A stretch of DNA of 64,000 nucleotides, from NCBI RefSeq assembly GCF_000764655.1, contig NZ_JRGL01000087.1, forward strand, positions 1-64,000, in the 5' to 3' direction. Source of the stretch: Aeromonas aquatica (lineage in GTDB: Bacteria; Pseudomonadota; Gammaproteobacteria; Enterobacterales; Aeromonadaceae). The position numbers were made by a program, and so were the translations under genes. A model generated the notes under the pieces. That model searched no databases. It was given only the letters and a program-made list of their open reading frames with translations, and was not told the DNA's origin. This document shows positions 47,231-57,870 of the stretch, piece by piece (positions within the stretch are counted from its first letter, which is position 1; each line of letters begins with the position of its first letter).

Positions 47231-49144
47231 ATGACCCAAAGTGTTCACGCCGAAACCCACGGCTTTCAAACCGAAGTCAAACAACTGCTGAGCCTGATGG
47301 CTCACAGCCTCTACTCCAACAAAGAAGTATTCCTGCGCGAGCTGATTTCCAACGCCTCAGATGCGGCGGACAAGCTGCGCTTCAAGGCGCTTTCCGATGC
47401 CTCTTTGTTCGAAAACGACGGCCAGCTGCGCGTGCGCCTGGTGGTGGACAAAGAGAACAAGACCCTGACCATCTCGGATAACGGCATCGGCATGACCCGG
47501 GATCAGGTGATCGAACACCTTGGCACCATCGCCAAGTCCGGCACCGCCGACTTCTTCAAGCACCTGTCCGGCGATCAGGGCAAGGACTCCCAGCTGATCG
47601 GTCAGTTCGGGGTGGGCTTCTACTCCGCCTTCATCGTCGCCGACAAGGTGACCGTCATCTCCCGCGCCGCCGGCACCGAGCCGAGCCAGGGCGTGCAGTG
47701 GGAATCCGAGGGTGAAGGCTCCTTCACCGTGGCCGATGTGACCAAAGAAGGTCGCGGTACCGACGTCATCCTGCACCTGCGTGCCGAGGAAGAAGAGTTC
47801 CTGGACGACTGGCGCCTGCGCTCCGTGGTCGCCAAGTATTCCGATCACATCAGCGTGCCGGTTGAGATGTACAAAGAGGGCACCCCGGATCGGGAGGAGG
47901 ACGGCGAGACGATCAAAGGTACCCCGGGCGAGTGGGAGCAGGTCAACCGCGCCACCGCACTCTGGACCCGCAACCCGAAAGACATCAAGGACGAGGAGTA
48001 CCAGGAGTTCTACAAGCACGTTGCCCACGATTTCGAAGATCCGCTCTTGTGGGGTCACAACCGGGTGGAAGGGGCGCAGGAGTACACCAGCCTGCTCTAC
48101 ATCCCGGCCCGCGCGCCCTTCGATCTCTACAACCGCGAGCAGACGCACGGCCTGAAGCTCTACGTGCAACGCGTCTTCATCATGGATGACGCCGAGCAGT
48201 TTATGCCGACCTACCTGCGCTTCGTGAAAGGGGTGCTGGATTCCAACGATCTGCCGCTCAACGTCAGCCGCGAGATCCTGCAGGACAACAAGGTCACCGC
48301 CTCCCTGCGCAAGGCTTGCTCAAAGCGCGTCCTGACCATGCTGAACAAGCTGGCCAAGGATGACGGCGAGAAGTACGCCAAGTTCTGGAGCGAGTTCGGC
48401 AACGTCTTGAAAGAAGGCCCGGCCGAGGATTACGCGAACCGCGAGGAGATCGCCAAGCTGCTGCGCTTCGCCAGCACCGCCGGCGAGGGCGAAGCCCAGA
48501 CCGTCTCCCTTGAGGATTACGTTGGCCGCATGAAGGAAGGCCAGCAGAAGATTTACTACATCACCGCCGACAGCTTCGCCGCGGCCAAGAACAGCCCGCA
48601 CCTCGAGATCTTCCGCAAGAAGGGCGTCGAAGTGCTGCTGATGTGGGAGCGGGTGGACGAGTGGCTGATGAGCCACCTCACCGAGTTCGACGGCAAGCAG
48701 CTGGTCTCCGTCACTCGTGGCGAGCTGGACCTGGGCGAGCTGGAAGACGAAGCATCCAAGCAGGCGCAGGAGGAGGCCGAGAAGGCCAACGCCGGTCTGG
48801 TGGAGCGGGTCAAACAGAGCCTGGGGGACAGCATCAAGGAGGTGCGGGTCACCCATCGCCTGACCGACTCACCGTCCTGCATCGTCACCGACGATCACGG
48901 CATGAGCACCCAGATGATCAAGCTGATGCGCGCCGCCGGCCAGCCGGTACCGGAGCAGAAGTACATCCTGGAGCTCAACCCGGACCACGCGCTGGTGAAG
49001 AAGCTCGACACCATCGAAGACGACAGCCTGTTTGGCGAGTGGGTCAGCCTGCTGCACGAACAGGCCCAGTTGGCCGAGCAGGGTGGCCTCAACGATCCGG
49101 CGAGCTTCGTCGCCCGCATCAACCGCTTGCTGCTGCAGGCGTGA
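47231..49144 (+). CDS. htpG: Chaperone HtpG (bacterial Hsp90)
   Basis: Protein of 637 residues. N-terminal GHKL ATPase ([40 protein letters not shown]), then the middle domain with the catalytic-loop Arg region ([10 protein letters not shown]) and the C-terminal dimerisation domain. TGAGGA precedes the ATG. Heat induction is predicted from the sigma32 promoter. Confidence 0.98.
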   Translation: MTQSVHAETHGFQTEVKQLLSLMAHSLYSNKEVFLRELISNASDAADKLRFKALSDASLFENDGQLRVRLVVDKENKTLTISDNGIGMTRDQVIEHLGTIAKSGTADFFKHLSGDQGKDSQLIGQFGVGFYSAFIVADKVTVISRAAGTEPSQGVQWESEGEGSFTVADVTKEGRGTDVILHLRAEEEEFLDDWRLRSVVAKYSDHISVPVEMYKEGTPDREEDGETIKGTPGEWEQVNRATALWTRNPKDIKDEEYQEFYKHVAHDFEDPLLWGHNRVEGAQEYTSLLYIPARAPFDLYNREQTHGLKLYVQRVFIMDDAEQFMPTYLRFVKGVLDSNDLPLNVSREILQDNKVTASLRKACSKRVLTMLNKLAKDDGEKYAKFWSEFGNVLKEGPAEDYANREEIAKLLRFASTAGEGEAQTVSLEDYVGRMKEGQQKIYYITADSFAAAKNSPHLEIFRKKGVEVLLMWERVDEWLMSHLTEFDGKQLVSVTRGELDLGELEDEASKQAQEEAEKANAGLVERVKQSLGDSIKEVRVTHRLTDSPSCIVTDDHGMSTQMIKLMRAAGQPVPEQKYILELNPDHALVKKLDTIEDDSLFGEWVSLLHEQAQLAEQGGLNDPASFVARINRLLLQA

Positions 49145-49174
49145 TGACGCTGCCTGGCTGACAGTTTTGACATC

Positions 49175-49206
49175 AAGGCCCGCTTGTATCACAGCGGGCC
49201 TTTTTA
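49175..49206 (+). terminator. Terminator of htpG
   Basis: GGCCCGC/GCGGGCC stem (49177-49183 with 49194-49200) followed by TTTTT. Confidence 0.85.
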
Positions 49207-49384
49207 TGGCACCAATCTGGCCAGACCACTGTTTTGCTGCATTTTCAATCATTTTTTGTGGGCGAGTCCTGCGTCTTTGGTCGCATCGCCCGCACGAATC
49301 CATGGTGATAATGTGGCCACTTGCACGGGGCAAGCTTGTTAATAGGGGCGAAAACGTGTAGTTTTTTGCCTTCTCAAGAATTGA

Positions 49385-50053
<669 letters not shown>

Positions 50054-50097
50054 GCCTGCCATTGCCAACCGCAATCGGTCGATAACGAGTCTGAGAC

Positions 50098-50124
50098 AAG
50101 GGTCCATCCAGGGCCCTTTCTTGC
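50098..50124 (+). terminator. Terminator of adk
   Basis: AAGGGTCC/GGGCCCTT stem with one G-U pair (50098-50105 with 50111-50118), followed by a short T-rich run. Confidence 0.65.
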
Positions 50125-50166
50125 ATCATAACAAGAACGACAAAAACAGCATGACAGGAAGCTAAC

Positions 50167-51141
50167 GTGACCACCAAAACCGGGATCTTGCTCGTCAATC
50201 TGGGGACGCCAGCGGCGCCGACCACCTCCGCCGTCAAGGCCTTCCTCAGCCAGTTCTTACAGGATCCGCGGGTGGTCGAGATACCTCGCCTGTTGTGGTC
50301 CCCCCTGCTCAACTTCGTCATATTGCCACTGCGTGCCCCCAGGGTGTCCAAGCTCTACCAGCAGATCTGGACCGAGCAGGGATCGCCGCTGATGGCCATC
50401 AGCCAGCGTCAGCGCGATGCTCTCGAGCAGGAGCTCAAGCGCGAAGGGGTGGATGTGCCCGTGGTGCTCGCCATGACCTATGGCAGCCCGTCACTGAGCG
50501 ATGGCTGGCAGGTGCTCAAGTCGCAGGGGGTCAACCGGGTGATACTGTTGCCGCTCTATCCCCAATATGCGGCCAGTACCACGGCCGCGGTGTTCGACGG
50601 CTGGGCGCGGGTGATGAAAAGCGAGCGCCACCTGCCGGTGATGCGCCTCATCCGCGACTATCACAACCACCCCGAATACATACAGGCGCTGGCCATGAGC
50701 GTGCGTCGCCAGTGGGAGCAGCAGGGCCAGGGTGAGCATCTGCTGATGTCGTTCCACGGCATCCCCCAGCGTAGCGAGGACGAGGGTGATCCCTATGGTC
50801 ATCAGTGTCGCCGCACCGCGACCCTGCTGGCCGAGGCCCTAGGTCTTGCGCCCGAGCAGTGGAGCGCCAGCTTCCAGTCCCGCTTCGGCAAGCAGGAGTG
50901 GCTCAAGCCTTATACCGATGCCACCATCACGGCGCTGGCGGGGCAGGGGGTCAAGCGACTCGATGTGATCTGCCCGGCGTTTTCCGCAGACTGCCTCGAG
51001 ACGCTGGAGGAGATCCAGGTCGAGAACCGTCACCTCTTCACCGAAGCGGGTGGGGAGCAGTTCCACTACATTCCCGCGCTCAACAGCGATCAGGCCCACA
51101 TCCGCATGATGGTGTCGCTCATCTGCCGCGAGTTGGCGTGA
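50167..51141 (+). CDS. hemH: Ferrochelatase
   Basis: Protein of 324 residues that inserts iron into protoporphyrin IX, the last step of haem synthesis. Family blocks are LLVNLGTPAAPT, SFHGIPQRSEDEGDPY (with the catalytic His) and CPAFSADCLETLEEI. Follows adk as in E. coli. Confidence 0.96.
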   Translation: MTTKTGILLVNLGTPAAPTTSAVKAFLSQFLQDPRVVEIPRLLWSPLLNFVILPLRAPRVSKLYQQIWTEQGSPLMAISQRQRDALEQELKREGVDVPVVLAMTYGSPSLSDGWQVLKSQGVNRVILLPLYPQYAASTTAAVFDGWARVMKSERHLPVMRLIRDYHNHPEYIQALAMSVRRQWEQQGQGEHLLMSFHGIPQRSEDEGDPYGHQCRRTATLLAEALGLAPEQWSASFQSRFGKQEWLKPYTDATITALAGQGVKRLDVICPAFSADCLETLEEIQVENRHLFTEAGGEQFHYIPALNSDQAHIRMMVSLICRELA

Positions 51142-51247
51142 TGATGTCACTCGCGGTGCCAGTTCTGTGATGGTGTCTTTCATCCATCCGCCGCGATCTG
51201 GCCTGAGCGGTCTTGGGATTCAACATTCAACGATAAGGATTGTCTAG

Positions 51248-51640
51248 ATGATGCATATCACGCTGATCTACGCCGGCCTCTTGGGGCTCTTGTTCCTGCT
51301 GCTCTCCTGCTGGGTGGTCAAGCGTCGGCGCCAGTTCAGGGTCAAGATAGGGGCAGGGGACGCGCCCGAGATGCTGGCGGCGATCCGGGCCCACGGCAAC
51401 TTCGCCGAGTACGTGCCGCTCACCCTGCTGCTGATGGCCCTGTGCGAGCTGGCCGGGGTCGGTGCCTTCTGGCTGCACCTCGGCGGCTCGCTGCTGCTGG
51501 TGGGGCGGATACTGCACGCCATCGGCATCCAGCTGCCCGAGGCACCGAACAAGCCCCGGCTGTTTGGCACCCTGTGCTTCTGGTTGTCGCTTGGGATCTT
51601 CTCGGTGCTGGCGCTGGTGCAGGGATTGTCGTTTGGCTGA
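51248..51640 (+). CDS. MAPEG-family membrane protein
   Basis: Protein of 130 residues with four helices. RAHGNFAEYVPLTLLLM and GRILHAIGI are typical of bacterial MAPEG proteins (relatives of microsomal glutathione transferase), often annotated YecN-like. The substrate is unknown. It replaces aes, which lies between hemH and gsk in E. coli. Start at the first of two ATGs; the second (51251) is equally possible. Confidence 0.85.
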   Translation: MMHITLIYAGLLGLLFLLLSCWVVKRRRQFRVKIGAGDAPEMLAAIRAHGNFAEYVPLTLLLMALCELAGVGAFWLHLGGSLLLVGRILHAIGIQLPEAPNKPRLFGTLCFWLSLGIFSVLALVQGLSFG

Positions 51641-51668
51641 GTGCCAGCGCCAGGTCCGCTCATGTAAT

Positions 51669-51701
51669 AAAAAAACCACCTCATTCGGAGGTGGTTTTTT
51701 T
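51669..51701. terminator. Terminator after the MAPEG gene
   Basis: CCACCTC/GAGGTGG stem (51676-51682 with 51688-51694), flanked by A and T runs, so it would work in both directions. Confidence 0.85.
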
Positions 51702-51835
51702 ATTGCATCAGAGTCAAACGTTTGCCTTCCCAGCCCTTGCCTATACTGACGCCATATTTTAATCGGGCGACTTTTCGGCGAGGCGGATTGTGTTAAAATC
51801 CCGCCCCTCTTTCCCCCAGAGCACAGAACATTGCC

Positions 51836-53140
51836 ATGAAATTTCCCGGTCAGCGCAAGTCCAAACACTACTTCCCGGTCGACAGGCGTGATCCCCTGAT
51901 CCCGCAGAATCCCCTGCTCACCGAACTGGGCAAGGCCTATGTGGTGGGCATCGATCAGACCCTGGTGGACATCGAAGCTCATGTGGATGAAGACTTCCTG
52001 AACCGTTACGGCCTGAGCAAGGGCCACTCGGTGGTGATCAGCGATGACGTGGCCGAGCGGGTCTATGAAGAGCTCAAGACCAACAACATGGTGGTGAGCG
52101 AGTTTGCCGGTGGCACCATTGGCAACACCATGCACAACTACTCGGTGCTGGCCGATTCCCACTCCATCCTGCTCGGGGTGATGAGCCAGGACATCCGCAT
52201 CGGCAGCTACGCCTACCGCTATCTGTGCAACACCTCCTCCCGCGTCAACCTGGACTACCTGCAGCCGGTCGACGGCCCGGTCGGTCGCTGCTTCACCTTC
52301 ATCACCGAGTGTGGCGAGCGCAGCTTCGGCATCAACGCCGGCAAGATGAACCAGCTGGATGTGCACCATGTGCCGGAAGAGGTGATCAAGGGGGCCTCCG
52401 CCCTGGTGATCACCGCCTACCTGGTGCGCGGTGACGATGGCGATCCCATGAAAGAGGCCGCCATGAGCGCGGTGCGTTACGCCCGCGAGGCCGGGGTGCC
52501 CGTGGTGCTGACCCTGGGCACCCGCTTCGTCATCGCCGACAATCCCCAGTGGTGGCGCGACTTCATCGCCGAGAACGTGACCGTGCTGGCGATGAACGAG
52601 GACGAGGGCGAGGCCCTGACCGGGATCAAGGATCCCCTCGGCGCCGCCGACAAGGCCCTCGACTGGGCCGACATGGTGCTCTGCACCGCCGGCCCCATCG
52701 GCCTCTACATGGCGAGCTACACCGAGGAGGACTACAAGCGCGAGACCACCCATACCCTGCTGCCTGGGGTCATCCCCGAGTTCAACATGTATGAGTTCAG
52801 CCGCCCCATGGCCCGCGAGAAGTGCCGCAATCCGGCGCGGATCTACTCCCATATCTCCCCCTACATGGGCGGTCCGGAGAAGATCAAGAACACCAATGGT
52901 GCCGGGGATGGCGCCCTGTCTGCCGTGCTGCACGACATGGTGGCCAACGCCTATCACCGCATGAATGTGCCGAACTCCGCCAAGCACCTGTCCGAGTTCC
53001 TCACCTACTCTTCACTGGCCCAGGTGTGCAAATACGCGAACCGGGTGAGCTACGAGGTGCTGGCCCAGAGCAGCCCGCGTCTCTCCCGCGGCCTTCCGGA
53101 GAAGGAAGACAGCCTGGAAGAGGTGTACTGGGAGCGCTGA
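51836..53140 (+). CDS. gsk: Inosine-guanosine kinase
   Basis: Protein of 434 residues, the same length as E. coli Gsk, a PfkB-family sugar/nucleoside kinase. NTNGAGDGALSAVL is the PfkB active-site signature with catalytic Asp, and SEFAGGTIGNTMHN the substrate-side block. It phosphorylates inosine and guanosine for purine salvage. It keeps the E. coli neighbourhood (hemH upstream). Confidence 0.96.
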   Translation: MKFPGQRKSKHYFPVDRRDPLIPQNPLLTELGKAYVVGIDQTLVDIEAHVDEDFLNRYGLSKGHSVVISDDVAERVYEELKTNNMVVSEFAGGTIGNTMHNYSVLADSHSILLGVMSQDIRIGSYAYRYLCNTSSRVNLDYLQPVDGPVGRCFTFITECGERSFGINAGKMNQLDVHHVPEEVIKGASALVITAYLVRGDDGDPMKEAAMSAVRYAREAGVPVVLTLGTRFVIADNPQWWRDFIAENVTVLAMNEDEGEALTGIKDPLGAADKALDWADMVLCTAGPIGLYMASYTEEDYKRETTHTLLPGVIPEFNMYEFSRPMAREKCRNPARIYSHISPYMGGPEKIKNTNGAGDGALSAVLHDMVANAYHRMNVPNSAKHLSEFLTYSSLAQVCKYANRVSYEVLAQSSPRLSRGLPEKEDSLEEVYWER

Positions 53141-53166
53141 TAGCGTCAACCGGACATGAGACAAAG

Positions 53167-53192
53167 AGGGTGCCACCAGGCACCCTTTCTCA
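53167..53192 (+). terminator. Terminator of gsk
   Basis: AGGGTGCC/GGCACCCT stem (53167-53174 with 53179-53186), followed by TTCTCATTTTT. Confidence 0.8.
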
Positions 53193-53300
53193 TTTTTGGG
53201 CTGGATCATGTTTTTGGCACTGCTTTTGCTGTCATCGTGGACAGCCCGCGCCATGGCGACATACCTTGTTAACAACATGTAGCGGTTGAGGGATGAGCTT

Positions 53301-54929
53301 ATGTTGAGACGATGGAGTATCGGCCGGCGACTGTCGCTGGTGACCCTGATGGTGTTGGTTCTGCTGGGGCTCTTGCTGTTTTCCTGTCTGCAGATCTACC
53401 AGCAGGGGCTGATGGGGGAGAAGAGCCGCCAGACCCGGGCTCAGGTCGAGACCGCCTACAGCCTGGTGGCCCAGTTCGAGGCCAAGGTGCGACGGGGTGA
53501 GCTCAGCGAGGCAGACGCCAAGGCCCAGGCGCTGGCACTGCTCAAGGGGCTGCGCTATGGCCAGGACGACTACTTCTGGATCAACGACAGCCACCCCACC
53601 ATGGTGATGCACCCCATGAAGCCCGCGCTGGACGGTCAGGATCTCTCCGGGGTGGAAGACAAGCAGGGGCTCAAACTGTTCGTCGCCTTCGCCGAGCTCG
53701 CCAAGGTGCAAGGGGCGGGGGAGGTGGCCTACTACTGGCCCAAGCCCGGGGTGGAGGAGCCGGTACGCAAGATCTCTTACGTCAAGCGCTTCGCCCCCTG
53801 GGACTGGATCATCGGCACCGGCGTCTATGTGGATGACGTCGAAGCCCAGTATCGGGAAGTGCTGCTCACCCTGCTCGGGATTGGCGCTCTGCTGGCCATG
53901 CTGCTGTTCCTGGTGGTCGGCCTCATAGTGCGCAGCATAGTGGTGCCCCTCTCCCAGTCGGTATCGGCCCTCGGCAACATCGCCAGGGGAGAGGGGGACC
54001 TGCGGTTCCGCCTGCCCGAGTTGGGCCGGGATGAGCTGAGCCAGCTTTCCGCCAACTTCAACCAGTTTGCCAGCCAGATGGCGCAGCTGGTGGGACGCAG
54101 CCAGCAGATTGCCGCCCAGAACCGGGAGCAGGCCCATCAGCTGGAGCAGATTGTCGATCGCACCGGCGCCATCGTCACCGGCCAGGAGCAGGACACCCTG
54201 AGGGTTGCCAGCGCCATGGAGCAGATGACGGTGAGCAGCCGCGAGGTGGGCCAGCACGCCGCCCGGGCGGCCGATGCGGCGGACGCCGCACTCAATCTGG
54301 CCCAGCAGGGTCGCGAGGTAGTGGCCCAGACCATCGCCACCATCGATCAGTTGGGGGACGAGATGGCGCAGACGGTGCGAGCCGTGGGTCAGCTTGAGCA
54401 GGAGACCCAGCAGATTGGCTCCGTGCTCGATGTGATCCGGGGGGTGGCCGAGCAGACCAACCTGCTGGCCCTTAACGCCGCCATCGAGGCGGCCCGGGCG
54501 GGCGAGCAGGGCCGCGGTTTTGCGGTGGTGGCGGACGAGGTGCGTACCCTGGCGACCCGCACCCACAGCTCCACCGACGAGATCCGGCAGATGATACAGC
54601 GACTGCAGGAGGGGGCGGGCAAGGTCGCCAGCGGCATCACCCAGCTGCAGCAACTCTCCCGCAGCACCGCCGACAAGGCCGGTGAGGCCGATGGCGCCAT
54701 CCATGCCATCGATGGATCTGTGCACACCATCAATGCCATGAATAGTCAGATCGCCACCGCCGCCGCCGAGCAGAGCCGGGCGGCGGAGGAGATCAATCAG
54801 CGACTGGTGGCCATCACCACGCTGGCGGCGGACGCCCTGGCCCAGAACCGGTTGACGGAGCAGGCGGCAAGCACCCTGGCCCACTCCTGCGACGAATTGG
54901 GGGCCCTGGTCGCCCAATATCGTACCTGA
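53301..54929 (+). CDS. Methyl-accepting chemotaxis protein with single Cache sensor
   Basis: Protein of 542 residues. First helix at about 14-34, a periplasmic sCache-type domain ([40 protein letters not shown]) to about 190, second helix ([19 protein letters not shown]), HAMP, then a signalling domain with the hairpin [20 protein letters not shown]. It senses a small molecule in the periplasm and signals to CheA. No C-terminal CheR/CheB pentapeptide. The ATG at 53301 is chosen over the in-frame TTG at 53286 because GAGGGA precedes it. Confidence 0.92.
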   Translation: MLRRWSIGRRLSLVTLMVLVLLGLLLFSCLQIYQQGLMGEKSRQTRAQVETAYSLVAQFEAKVRRGELSEADAKAQALALLKGLRYGQDDYFWINDSHPTMVMHPMKPALDGQDLSGVEDKQGLKLFVAFAELAKVQGAGEVAYYWPKPGVEEPVRKISYVKRFAPWDWIIGTGVYVDDVEAQYREVLLTLLGIGALLAMLLFLVVGLIVRSIVVPLSQSVSALGNIARGEGDLRFRLPELGRDELSQLSANFNQFASQMAQLVGRSQQIAAQNREQAHQLEQIVDRTGAIVTGQEQDTLRVASAMEQMTVSSREVGQHAARAADAADAALNLAQQGREVVAQTIATIDQLGDEMAQTVRAVGQLEQETQQIGSVLDVIRGVAEQTNLLALNAAIEAARAGEQGRGFAVVADEVRTLATRTHSSTDEIRQMIQRLQEGAGKVASGITQLQQLSRSTADKAGEADGAIHAIDGSVHTINAMNSQIATAAAEQSRAAEEINQRLVAITTLAADALAQNRLTEQAASTLAHSCDELGALVAQYRT

Positions 54930-55053
54930 GGGCGCTTATCCCCTGCTTTTTGGGGATTTGACTTGAGTCTGGGGGGCTTTTGGGACACCATCAGCCCCAT
55001 TCTCGGCCACCTTGGCCGACTGCCTGCCATTTGCCAGCAAGAGAGAGATCCCC

Positions 55054-55416
55054 ATGAGCAAACTAACTGACAATCTTGACGCCAATTTCCAGCTGTTTAT
55101 CGAAGAAGTCCGTGAGTCGGGTCAGGTGTGGGGTCTGCGCTACGGTGAAGACTGGGTGGTATGCCGCTCCGCCGAGTTCGAAGATGCCGATGTGATGCCG
55201 CTCTGGTCCGCCGAGGGCGATGCCCGTCTGCACTGCGTGGACGAGTGGGCGGATTACGAACCGGAAGTGATCGAGCTGGAAGAGTTCCTCGACATCTGGA
55301 TCAACGATCTGGACGAAGACGACGTGCTGGTCGGCCCGAACTGGAACGCCGATCTGGAAGGCCAGGAGCTCGAACCCATCGAACTGGCCAAGGCGCTGGT
55401 CGAACTGGACGCCTGA
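55054..55416 (+). CDS. DUF2750 protein
   Basis: Acidic protein of 120 residues. VWGLRYGEDWVVCRSAEFEDADVMPLWS and VGPNWNADLEGQE match the DUF2750 family, whose function is unknown. Cytoplasmic. The ATG at 55054 (MSKLTDNLDANF) follows AGAGAGA; the frame from 55012 adds an unlikely segment. The gene stands alone with its own terminator. Confidence 0.85.
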   Translation: MSKLTDNLDANFQLFIEEVRESGQVWGLRYGEDWVVCRSAEFEDADVMPLWSAEGDARLHCVDEWADYEPEVIELEEFLDIWINDLDEDDVLVGPNWNADLEGQELEPIELAKALVELDA

Positions 55417-55461
55417 ACTGTGCTGCATTGAGAGCCCGCAAGCGGGCCCTCTGACAGCAGA

Positions 55462-55491
55462 ACCGACCGCCGCGAGGCGGTCGGTTTTTTT
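55462..55491 (+). terminator. Terminator of the DUF2750 gene
   Basis: Perfect 10-bp stem ACCGACCGCC/GGCGGTCGGT (55462-55471 with 55476-55485) and seven T. Confidence 0.9.
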
Positions 55492-55588
55492 ATGCCCGCG
55501 CCGGCAGAATACTGAATGAAAAGGCGATTTGCCTTGGCGAAGGCGGCGCTATGGGCCATCATCAACCCTTTGCCGGACGGGAGGTGCC

Positions 55589-56083
55589 ATGTTTGTATTT
55601 GACGTGACCACAGCGGCGGGCGCGCGGGCACAGATCCGGGTGCAGGCGCTGGACTGGAGCCAGAGCGGACCCGTGACCTTCAACTGTGACAGCGACGAGC
55701 TGGCGCTGGTGCTGCTAGGCGGCTGTCGCTGCGATGCGGTGGGATTTTTCAACCTGCTGGCCGGCTGCAAGCCGCTCTATGTGGAGCAGTGGCTCGCTTA
55801 CTTGCAAGAGGGCGGCCACATCGACAAACAGAGTTGTCAGCTGGAGAGCCCGGCCCAGAGCGATTATCTGGCCAAGGCCGGGCTGGATGATGAGGAGCTC
55901 AATGCCCTGCTGGGTCAGGTCTACAAGGTGGCCGGCTTCAATCGTCTGCAAATCAACCGCTACCTCAAGAATCGCCACAACCCGACCATGCTGGCGACCC
56001 GTTACGATCAGAAGGAGCTGGAGCGTTATCGCCAGCTTAACGACATCATTCTGACCCTGCTGAAGCTGAAACGGCCTCAGTAA
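55589..56083 (+). CDS. Unknown cytoplasmic protein
   Basis: Protein of 164 residues, not recognised. It begins MFVFDVTTAAGAR with GGGAGG five bases before the ATG, which decides against the longer frame from 55529. The first half is beta-like; the second is helical and charged (QINRYLKNRHNPTMLATRYDQKELERYRQ). Three Cys are spread through it (CDSD, GCRCD). No signal peptide or membrane helix. Its last 38 bases overlap the end of the convergent gene on the minus strand. Confidence 0.75.
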   Translation: MFVFDVTTAAGARAQIRVQALDWSQSGPVTFNCDSDELALVLLGGCRCDAVGFFNLLAGCKPLYVEQWLAYLQEGGHIDKQSCQLESPAQSDYLAKAGLDDEELNALLGQVYKVAGFNRLQINRYLKNRHNPTMLATRYDQKELERYRQLNDIILTLLKLKRPQ

Positions 56084-57683
56084 AGAGGCCGAACTGGCCG
56101 TTGTCCGGTCTCAGCTCCTGGGGCCGGGCAATGAGATACCCCTGCAATCCGTCCACATACATGCCTTGCAGCAACTCTTGCTGGCTGAGCTGCTCCACCC
56201 CTTCCGCGATCACCACGCACCCCATGCGATGGGACACGTCGACTATCATCCGCACGAACTGCTGGTTGGTGAGATCCTGCTCCAGCTCGGTGATGAGGGC
56301 GGGATCCAGCTTGATGTAATCGGGCTTGAGCTCACGAAACAGGCTGAATGACCCTATCCCCTTGCCAAAGTTGCAGATGGCCGAGCGACTGCCGTGGCGC
56401 CTGAGCAGCTCGAACAGCCGCCTGGCCCCGGTCAGGTTGCGCTCCAACTGCTCCTCGTCCAGCTCGAACACCAGGTTGGCGCCGATGTCGGGATCCCGCT
56501 GCAACTGGTGATCGAGCCAGATCAGGAAGGCGCTGTTTTGCAGCAGGCTGCCCGGGAGGTTGAGACCCCAGCGGCTGCTGTGGCTGCCGAAGGCCCGGTA
56601 TTGGTGCATGAGGTGCCGGATCACCATCTGCTCCAGTCGCATCGTCATGTCCAGCCGCTGGGCCATGGCGAGCAGGGTATCGCTGGGGAGTACGGTGCCG
56701 TCGACGTTGCTGAAGCGGGGGTAGATCTCGTGATAGGCGAGCATGCCGCTGTGCAGGGGCAGGATGGGCTGGCAGCTGAAGCTGATGCGCTCCTGCTCCA
56801 GCAGATCGGTCAGCACCTGGGTCCAGTGGCGTTGCCCCTGCAGTTCGACCACCTCATCATTTTGCTGGATGGCCCAGCCGTTGACCGCCTCTGTCTGAGC
56901 GCGGGCCAGCGCCAGATCGGCCCGGGCCAGGATGGCCTCAATCTTCTGCTCGCTGCTGAGGCGGGTCATCCCCGAATAAGCCGCGCTCTCCAGTTCGTGT
57001 TCTTGCTGGTAGTGGTCGAAGGCATGCTTGAGATCCCGTCCCAGCAGATGGGGCGGGATCTTGGCGAGCGGTGGCACCAGCACCGCGAAGTCGGCGCCTG
57101 AGATGCGATAGACCTGATGGCCCGGGAAGCGGCTTACCGTGTGGATGATGAGGTGGGCTATGTCCTTGATGTAGGCATCTCCCGACTGGAAGCCGCGCTG
57201 GGCGTTGAGTTTGCCAAGTTCGGTGGCGCGGATCAGCACCAGGATAGCGGTCTGGGTGTCCTCCTGTTGCAGCAATTCGGTCAGATCGCGCCGAAACGCG
57301 TGGCGATTGCGCAGCCCCGTCATCTCATCCTGAGTGGCCTGACTGTGCAGCTCGCTGATCTGGCGGTGGGCGTCGAGTTCGGCCTCGCTGAAGGAAGCAA
57401 GCAACTGGCGTAGCGCCGTTTGTGCCTGCGGGCTCTCCAGTATGGCGGGATCCCGTTGTTGCAGCGCCAGCAGCCAGCGCTGCTCCTGCCTCTCCCGCTC
57501 CCCCTTGCGCACGCTGTGGGTGAGAAAGATCAGCAGGGCAAAGCCGAGCAGGGTAGTCGCCATGACCAGCAAGGGGGTGAGTGACGAGGCCGGGGGGACT
57601 AGCCAGATCCCTTGCAGCAGCAACAGGGGAAGGCAGACCAGGGCGCCGACCAGCAGCAGATTCCCTTCAGGTTTAATCAACAT
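56046..57683 (-). CDS. Degenerate GGDEF-EAL protein, membrane-anchored
   Basis: Protein of 545 residues. Two helices at the N-terminus (LLLVGALVCLPLLLLQGIW and LLVMATTLLGFALLIFL) with little periplasmic loop, a helical linker, a GGDEF domain whose active motif reads SGADF, and an EAL domain in which the motif is HEIYPRF and the metal Asp pair DDFG is replaced by CNFG. Both enzymatic activities should be lost. Such proteins act as c-di-GMP receptors (LapD) or RNA-turnover partners (CsrD/MshH). The Met at 57683 has AAGGA upstream; the Met at 57707 does not. Confidence 0.88.
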   Translation of the reverse strand: MLIKPEGNLLLVGALVCLPLLLLQGIWLVPPASSLTPLLVMATTLLGFALLIFLTHSVRKGERERQEQRWLLALQQRDPAILESPQAQTALRQLLASFSEAELDAHRQISELHSQATQDEMTGLRNRHAFRRDLTELLQQEDTQTAILVLIRATELGKLNAQRGFQSGDAYIKDIAHLIIHTVSRFPGHQVYRISGADFAVLVPPLAKIPPHLLGRDLKHAFDHYQQEHELESAAYSGMTRLSSEQKIEAILARADLALARAQTEAVNGWAIQQNDEVVELQGQRHWTQVLTDLLEQERISFSCQPILPLHSGMLAYHEIYPRFSNVDGTVLPSDTLLAMAQRLDMTMRLEQMVIRHLMHQYRAFGSHSSRWGLNLPGSLLQNSAFLIWLDHQLQRDPDIGANLVFELDEEQLERNLTGARRLFELLRRHGSRSAICNFGKGIGSFSLFRELKPDYIKLDPALITELEQDLTNQQFVRMIVDVSHRMGCVVIAEGVEQLSQQELLQGMYVDGLQGYLIARPQELRPDNGQFGLFTEAVSASAGSE

Positions 57684-57870
57684 CGTTTCATCCTTGATGA
57701 TGTCCATAATGGATGAATTCTAATCAAGTCGGCAGCCTGATGCCTGTGTACTCACACAACTCCGGAAAAAGATGAGTGAAAAGCGGCTAATCTGTGAGTG
57801 AAAACACTTTCATACCCGCTAAAAAAGGTGAAGATGGGATGAAAACAGCTCCAACTAGGCCGAGGTGATT

